DNA from: Ooceraea biroi | Lineage: Eukaryota; Arthropoda; Insecta; Hymenoptera; Formicidae | Direction: 5' to 3' | DNA: 64,000 bases | NCBI RefSeq assembly: GCF_003672135.1 | Contig: NC_039518.1 | Span: forward strand, 3,100,001 to 3,164,000 | Shown: in pieces, positions 56,676-64,000 of the stretch | Layout of the letters: each line of letters opens with the position of its first letter | Numbering within the stretch: position 1 is the first letter of the stretch | Position numbers and translations under genes: made by a program | The notes under the pieces: model-generated | Database searches by the model: none | What the model was told of the DNA's origin: nothing | What the model saw: the letters and a program-made list of their open reading frames with translations, nothing else

Positions 56676-59600
56676 AACATTTGCATTTCGTTGATCGCCA
56701 GGCAAAAAAAGAAGAGTCTTTTGTCTCGGATTGTTACTGGGGATGAAAAGTGGATCTATTTTGATAATCCGAAACGCAGAAAATCATGGGTGGATCATCA
56801 ACATCCACTCCGAGACGCAATATTCACGGTTCAAAAGTAATGCTCTGTATTTGGTGGGATAGTGTACTACGAGCTGTTAAATCCGCATGAGACTGTCACG
56901 ACTGATCGTTATCGACACCAATTGTACAAGTTGAAGCAAGCATTGGACCAAAAACGACCACCAATTGCGAGTAAACGACGGAAAGTGATTCTTCTTCGTG
57001 ACAACGCTCGACCTCGCGTTGCGTCATCAGTGTAACAAACACTATTAGAGCTCGAATGGCAAGTCTTACCGCACCCCGCGTATTCTCCGGACATTGCTCC
57101 ATGCGATTATTATTTGTTCCGGTGGATGCAACACGCTTTAGAGGATACACAATTTCATACTTTCGAAGAAGTGCGAAAATTCGTCGACGAATGGATCAAC
57201 TGAAAAGAAGAGTCGTTTTATCGTGGTGGAATCCATCTCTTGCCAGAGCATTAAATGTTGATCGTACAACAGTTACCAAACATTTGCATGAAATGGGAAA
57301 AATTCAGAAGGAAGGGAAATGGGTTCGACATCAATTATCGGAAAGTGCCATTTGAACATTTGCATTTCGTTGATCGCCAGGCAAAAAAAGAAGAGTCTTT
57401 TGTCTCGGATTGTTACTGGGGATGAAAAGTGCATCTATTTTGATAATCCGAAACGCAGAAAATCATGGGTGGATCATCAACATCCACTCCGAGACGCAAG
57501 ATTCACGGTTCAAAAGTAATGCTCTGTATTTGGTGGGATAGTGTACTACGAGCTGTTAAATCCGCATGAGACTGTCACGACTGATCGTTATCGACACCAA
57601 TTGTACAAGTTGAAGCAAGCATTGGACCAAAAACGACCACCAATTGCGAGTAAACGACGGAAAGTGATTCTTCTTCGTGACAACGCTCGACCTCGCGTTG
57701 CGTCATCAGTGAAACAAACACTATTAGAACTCGAATGGCAAGTCTTACCGCACCCCGCGTATTCTCCGGACATTGCTCCATGCGATTATTATTTGTTCCG
57801 GTCGATGCAACACGCTTTAGAGGATACACACTTTGATAATTTGGAAGAAGTGCGAAAATTCGTCGACGAATGGATCAACTGAAAAGAAGAGTCATTTTAT
57901 CGTGGTGGAATCCATCTCTTGCCAGAGCATTAAATGTTGATCGTACAACAGTTACCAAACATTTACACGAAATGGGAAAAATTCAGAAAGAAGGGAAATG
58001 GGTTCGACATCAATTATCGGAAAGTGCCATTTGAACATTTGCATTTCGTTGATCGCCAGGCAAAAAAAGAAGAGTCTTTTGTCTCGGATTGTTACTGGGG
58101 ATGAAAAGTGCATCTATTTTGATAATCCGAAACGCAGAAAATCATGGGTGGATCATCAACATCCACTCCGAGACGCAAGATTCACGGTTCAAAAGTAATG
58201 CTCTGTATTTGGTGGGATAGTGTACTATGAGCTGTTAAATCCGCACGAGACTGTCACAGCTGATCGTTATCGACACCAATTGTACAAGTTGAAGCAAGCA
58301 TTGGACCAAAAACGACCACCAATTGCGAGTAAACGACGGAAAGTGATTCTTCTTCGTGACAACGCTCGACCTCACGTTGCGTCATCAGTGAAACAAACAA
58401 TATTAGAACTCGAATGGGAAGTCTTACCGCACCCCGCGTATTCTCCGGACATTGCTCCATGCGATTATTATTTGTTCCGGTGGATGCAACACGCTTTAGA
58501 GGATACACAATTTCATACTTTCGAAGAAGTGCGAAAATTCGTCGACGAATGGATCAACTCAAAAGAAGAGTCGTTTTATCGTGGTGGAATCCATCTCTTG
58601 CCAGAGCATTAAATGTTGATCGTACAACAGTTACCAAACATTTGCATGAAATGGGAAAAATTCAGAAAGAAGGGAAATGGGTTCGACATCAATTATCGGA
58701 AAGTGCCATTTGAACATTTGCATTTCGTTGATCGCCAGGCAAAAAAAGAAGAGTCTTTTGTCTCGGATTGTTACTGGGGATGAAAAGTGCATCTATTTTG
58801 ATAATCCGAAACGCAGAAAATCATGGGTGGATCATCAACATCCACTCCGAGACGCAAGATTCACGGTTCAAAAGTAATGCTCTGTATTTGGTGGGATAGT
58901 GTACTACGAGCTGTTAAATCCGCATGAGACTGTCACGACTGATCGTTATCGACACCAATTGTACAAGTTGAAGCAAGCATTGGACCAAAAACGACCACCA
59001 ATTGCGAGTAAACGACGGAAAGTGATTCTTCTTCGTGACAACGCTCGACCTCGCGTTGCGTCATCAGTGTAACAAACACTATTAGAGCTCGAATGGCAAG
59101 TCTTACCGCACCCCGCGTATTCTCCGGACATTGCTCCATGCGATTATTATTTGTTCCGGTGGATGCAACACGCTTTAGAGGATACACAATTTCATACTTT
59201 CGAAGAAGTGCGAAAATTCGTCGACGAATGGATCAACTCAAAAGAAGAGTCGTTTTATCGTGGTGGAATCCATCTCTTGCCAGAGCATTAAATGTTGATC
59301 GTACAACAGTTACCAAACATTTGCATGAAATGGGAAAAATTCAGAAAGAAGGGAAATGGGTTCGACATCAATTATCGGAAAGTGCCATTTGAACATTTGC
59401 ATTTCGTTGATCGCCAGGCAAAAAAAGAAGAGTCTTTTGTCTCGGATTGTTACTGGGGATGAAAAGTGCATCTATTTTGATAATCCGAAACGCAGAAAAT
59501 CATGGGTGGATCATCAACATCCACTCCGAGACGCAAGATTCACGGTTCAAAAGTAATGCTCTGTATTTGGTGGGATAGTGTACTACGAGCTGTTAAATCC

Positions 59601-60710
59601 GCATGAGACTGTCACGGCTGATCGTTATCGACACCAATTGTACAAGTTGAAGCAAGCATTGGACCAAAATCGAACACCAATTGCGAGTAAACGACGGAAA
59701 GTGATTCTTCTTCGTGACAACGCTCGACCTCACGTTGCGTCATCAGTGAAACAAACACTATTAGAGCTCGAATGGGAAGTCTTACCGCACCCCGCGTATT
59801 CTCCGGACATTGCTCCATGCGATTATTATTTGTTCCGGTGGATGCAACACGCTTTAGAGGATACACAATTTCATACTTTCGAAGAAGTGCAAAAATTCGT
59901 CGACGAATGGATCAACTCAAAAGAAGAGTCGTTTTATCGTGGTGGAATCCATCTCTTGCCAGAGCATTAAATGTTGATCGTACAACAGTTACCAAACATT
60001 TGAATGAAATGGGAAAAATTCAGAAAGAAGGGAAATGGGTTCGACATCAATTATCGGAAAGTGCCATTTGAACATTTGCATTTCGTTGATCGCCAGGCAA
60101 AAAAAGAAGAGTCTTTTGTCTCGGATTGTTACTGGGGATGAAAAGTGCATCTATTTTGATAATCCGAACGCAGAAATCATGGGTGGATCATCAACATCCA
60201 CTCCGAGACGCAAGATTCACGGTTCAAAAGTAATGCTCTGTATTTGGTGGGATAGTGTACTACGAGCTGTTAAATCCGCATGAGACTGTCACGACTGATC
60301 GTTATCGACACCAATTGTACAAGTTGAAGCAAGCATTGGACCAAAACGACCACCAATTGCGAGTAAACGACGGAAAGTGATTCTTCTTCGTGACAACGCT
60401 CGACCTCGCGTTGCGTTATTAGTGAAACAAACACTATTAGAGCTCGAATGGGAAGTCTTACCGCACCCGCGTAGTCTCCGGACATTGCTCCATGCGATTA
60501 TTATTTGTTCCGGTCGATGCAACACGCTTTAGAGGATACACACTTTCATAATTTCGAAGAAGTGCGAAAATCGTCGACGAATGGATCAACTCAAAAGAAG
60601 AGTCGTTTTATCGTCATCTCTTGCCAGAAAGATGGGAAAAAGTTATAGTAAAGGAAGGAAAAATTTGATGAAGGTATTCATTCATTATCATATTTAAATA
60701 CATGCGTTTT
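56560..60710 (+). repeat. Mariner family C tandem array: six 679-bp units plus 3' end
   Basis: Unit starts (CTTGCCAGA) are at 56560, 57239, 57918, 58597, 59276 and 59955, each 679 bp except the last (665 bp). Then CTTGCCAGAAAGATGGG at 60620 leads into the 3' end (WEKVIVKEG, stop). Each unit runs from the middle of the HTH region (ALNVDRTTVT) to near the C-terminus (GGIHLLPE). Within units are TGDEK (C follows in place of W in most), RDNARP and YSPDIAPCDYYLF, i.e. the three catalytic aspartates, in frames split by small shifts. The near-identity of units implies recent expansion. Confidence 0.9.
57541..57882 (+). pseudogene. Mariner family C transposase, C-terminal piece in unit 2
   Basis: An open frame of 113 codons: MYYELLNPHETV, ILLRDNARPRVASSVKQTLLELEWQVLPHPAYSPDIAPCDYYLF, ending EWIN and stop. 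Equivalent pieces reach GGIHLLPEH at 58220-58612 and 59578-59970. All lack a contiguous N-terminus, and none can produce a full transposase. HDN has become RDN before the second catalytic Asp. Confidence 0.8.
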
Positions 60711-60724
60711 TGAGCAAAAAAACC

Positions 60725-62273
60725 CGCACCAACATCGTGCCCCGGCAATTATTCGTTGCCCGCGGGAATTGCTTCCGCTTCGTGAGAATATGCGCGTTAT
60801 CTACATGAGCGCACGGATTTGCCAAAAAATAACGTTTCCCAGGCCGTAGGAAAGGAGGAGGGAGGCGAGGGTGCCGACAAAGTGGCAAAGCGTATGGCGA
60901 TTAAAAAATATATGGCGCGCATTCCGCGCGCGTAAGGCACGTTGTCCGATTGTAGAAATATCAGCTGCAGATTTTTCGGACGCTGCATTAAACGGCGCGT
61001 ATTCCGCGGGGGGACAATTTCGATTGTGCTCCCGGGGAGACGGCTGACAGTGTTTCGTTAAATATCGAGCAAAAATCGATTTTGCTCGCTCGCTCGCTCG
61101 CCGTCCGGCTAGCGCGACGTGTGTTTTTTCACCATAAAATTGCAATAGAAAAATTGGAGTTACCAGCGGTGAAGTGACATCGCGCTTGAATATATGCCTT
61201 ATTTCACGGGTTTATTGTTCGGTCGCGCCAATTGGCAAGTTACAATGCCGCGAAACCGACGCGTCGCGATTAAAACGCGGACAATACGATTAAATTGTTC
61301 GACGTGAAACGTCGCCACGAGGACCATCGATAATAAAACGCGGCAGAAAGTTTTAGCGATCGCGTCGCGTGTTTATGGCGCATTTGAAAATTCACGTCAC
61401 TCGCGCCGTTCCGCGCTGTTACGTTACAATGCGCGCGTGTAATCCGCGCATTATTAGAACAAAGCCGATTTGCGCGCGATCGTGAAACTGTAATAAAACC
61501 GTAATTGGAATGCCGCATCGACGCAAAGCGTCCGCGAGAACAATCATCGTAGCTGCGAGCGATTTCATCATTAGTTCGGGTGATCTTACACGCTGACGCG
61601 GAAAATGCCGCCGAAACCAGAATCGTATCGTGACGACAGGTTCCCGGCGCGCTGTCAAGATGGGAAAACGACATGCTGGGAACGCGCACATCCACGCGAA
61701 GTACATTCAAGTCGCCCAATCTCCGTGAAATTTTATTCCAAAAGTTCACATCCAACCGCGTTTCGCGCTGATGATAACAGAGAAGTACCCGCGGCTACAA
61801 TCTAACAGAACCGCGAAACGTGGAGAGCGTAGAGAAAGGTGTAACAAAGTACAGAGATTCTCTCCTGTGCCTCAATCTTTATTATTAGGAGTGTGATTTA
61901 GTTTTGAGGGTTTTGCAACAGAAGGCTGTAGTGTCAGTTTGTTCCGATAACTGTTGTTTCTTACAGTGTTGACATTATCCATACATTTAGCAGATTATAG
62001 CAATAGATGCAATAACAGTCGTGTTTATATCATCGTAAAAAATGCAAATTCGAAAGCTCTTTAGCATTTTCGACATGCGTTGCTTTTGTTTTTTAATCAA
62101 AGAAAACTGCGCTGACGGTATTATAGAATTCTTGCGGAAACTTATGGTGATTCTGCCCCATCAATTAAGACGTGTGAAGGACAAAGAACGCTCGGGACAA
62201 CCAAGAAAGCTTGAAAATGCAGATTTGCAAGCATTATTGCACGAAATCCAACACGATCCAATTCAGAACTTGC
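60725..62273. repeat. Segment V, second copy, plus 5' piece of mariner C
   Basis: It begins CGCACCAACATCGTGCCCC straight after the mariner C 3' end and repeats 54996-56570 with many one-base losses and gains. It breaks off at CAGAACTTGCC (62273), the very site used for the 679-bp unit junctions, and switches into the LTR-like B segment (TCCATGTTCAGG). Confidence 0.85.
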
Positions 62274-63579
62274 CTCCATGTTCAGGCTTCACTACCGGCC
62301 AGCTGCTTCTCAACTCCCTCCTCTCCGAGGGGTAGCGGATGAATCTCAACTGTCTTCGAGGGGTAGCGGATTTTATCCCACTTCTGAATTGTAAGAGGCG
62401 AAAAATAACTAGGAGACTGCCTTAGATTTGAACTCGAACTCTCCGGATCCCTGGTTCACACGCCTAGGTCTTAGGCTGTACGGCCAATACTCCTACTGTT
62501 GTGATCAACTTGTTTTCATTCCGATCCTCTATACGACCTGTCAGTCTCGACTATCTTTCCAGATCTTACAGCTCGGCCAGCCTGACATTACATTCGTCCC
62601 CGAATGTCTCCAAATCGTCGGTTCACTCCACTTGAGTCCCTCCCAACCTCCATTTTTGGTTCACTCTTTTTTTCCTCTCTGAGTCCCTCCCAACCTCCAT
62701 TTTGGTTCACTCTCTGAGTCCTCCCAACCTCCATGTTGGTTCACTCCTCTGAGTCCTTCCCTATCTCCATGTTGGTTCACTCCTCTGAGTCCGTCCCGAC
62801 CTCCATGTTCAGGCTTCACTACCGCCAGCTGCTTCTCAACTCCCTCCTCTCCGAGGGGTAGCGGATGAATCTCAACTGTCTTCGAGGGGTAGCGGATTTT
62901 ATCCCACTTCTGAATTGTAAGAGGCGAAAAATAACTAGGAGACTGCCTTAGATTTGAACTCGAACTCTCCGGGATCCCTGGTTCACACGCCTAGGTCTTA
63001 GGCTGTACAGCCAATACTCCTACTGTTGTGATCAACTTGTTTTCATTCCGATCCTCTATACGACCTGTCAGTCGCGACTATCTTTCCAGATCTTACAGCT
63101 CGGCCAGCCTGACATTACATTCGTCCCCGAATGTCTCCAAATCGTCGGTTCACTCCACTTGAGTCCCTCCCAACCTCCATTTTTGTTCACTCTTCTGAGT
63201 CCTCCCAACATCCATTTTGGTTCACTCTTCTGAGTCCCTCCCAACCTCCATGTGGGTTCACCCCTCTGAGTCCGTCCCGACCTCCATGTTCAGGCTTCAC
63301 TACCGGCCAGCTGCTTCTCAACTCCCTCCTCTCCGAGGGGTAGCGGATGAATCTCAACTGTCTTCGAGGGGTAGCGGATTTTATCCCACTTCTGAATTGT
63401 AAGAGGCGAAAAATAACTAGGAGACTGCCTTAGATTTGAACTCGAACTCTCTGGGATCCCTGGTTCACACGCCTAGGTCTTAGGCTGTACGGCCAATACT
63501 CCTACTGTTGTGATCAACTTGTTTTCATTCCGATCCTCTATACGACCTATCAGTCTCGACTATCTTTCCAGATCTTACA
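62274..63579. mobile_element. LTR-like tandem element, left-truncated copy of the 51-54 kb array
   Basis: It enters in the middle of a B segment and continues through A and B segments to CCAGATCTTACA at 63579, followed by AAAG and the same flank as at 53800. From about 63260 on it matches the 53480-53799 end. Single-base losses are frequent from 62280 to 63220 and rare after that. Confidence 0.8.
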
Positions 63580-63583
63580 AAAG

Positions 63584-64000
63584 CGACACATGAATATGCA
63601 GATTGCATGTCTCTCGTTAATGCTCTAATTGAACACGGAGACGCTAAATTCGTCGTAATGCATCGCGTGTATGCACGCGCGATCGATTTTCTTTTTTTGG
63701 TCACGCGTGTGCGTGACCATCACGTACGGGTGCTATTTTGAGCTTCCGCGAAAATGTGTGCGTGTGTGCCACGTAAGGTGACCACCTCTTTATCGATTTG
63801 TCAATGATCGATATTAATGAGCGGGCGATAATTTTAATAAAGGCTGCGATGTGGAAAACATGATATCTGAACTTGACGCGAGATGAATTTCCTTTGAATG
63901 TTTTTAAACGGCGCGAAACACAAGTGCCTTCGAGCTCATTAAAATTTTCCATTTTGCGCACCGGTTAATTTCCCTCGACTAGGCGATGCACAAAGAACGG
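63584..64000. repeat. Second copy of 53804-54220
   Basis: The sequence matches 53804-54220 at a constant offset of 9780 to the end of the window. No gene is recognised. Confidence 0.85.

Overview
The window is eukaryotic, almost certainly insect and most likely hymenopteran (ant-like). The evidence is a single recognisable host gene fragment that reads as an arthropod-type metabotropic glutamate receptor, embedded in several mariner families, foldback elements with CAGGGTG ends, and LTR-like tandem arrays of a kind reported from ants. There is no bacterial operon structure. The species assignment is inference.

Layout. 1-4 kb: GC-rich non-coding DNA, a near-perfect 579-bp foldback (987-1565) and a deleted DNA transposon with long inverted repeats carrying a transposase C-terminus (2081-2889). 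4.06-7.4 kb: a broken mariner (family A), followed by a 424-bp tandem array built from the mariner 5' end plus an unrelated spacer. 7.4-9.3 kb: nothing recognised except a small foldback. 9.3-13.6 kb: two 467-bp tandem arrays of an element with GGGGGG ends at TTAA sites; the first array sits inside another small inverted-repeat element, and the second runs into a 100-N gap (13614-13713).

13714-41943 is a large inverted repeat. Its arms (13714-23845 and 30873-41943) each carry, from outside in: non-coding DNA, a tandem array of family A mariner copies, the first coding exon of an mGluR-like gene with its promoter, an LTR-like tandem array bounded by a 4-bp target duplication, and non-coding DNA with a GA/CT microsatellite. 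The centre (23846-30872) holds two more copies of the LTR-like array plus mGluR exon, again inverted to each other but full of single-base indels. Because the left arm begins exactly at the gap and the centre has an error-like signature, an assembly or allelic-duplication artefact is a serious alternative to a real palindrome.

42.3-45.7 kb: three head-to-tail copies of a second mariner family (B, Hsmar1-like). 45.7-48.6 kb: an AT-rich element with GAGGA ends and a third CAGGGTG element carrying a transposase N-terminus. 51.05-53.8 kb: another LTR-like array with its own 4-bp target duplication. 56.2-60.7 kb: a third mariner family (C, mauritiana/mellifera-like) in six tandem 679-bp units. 60.7-64 kb: second copies of sequence already seen at 53.3-56.6 kb, in a rearranged order.

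The recurrent theme is that several unrelated transposons have become tandem arrays here by different junction types: LTR-sharing, mariner end joined to an internal TA, 9-bp microhomology, and end-plus-flank units. The only host gene supported is the mGluR-like exon; its downstream exons are not in the window.
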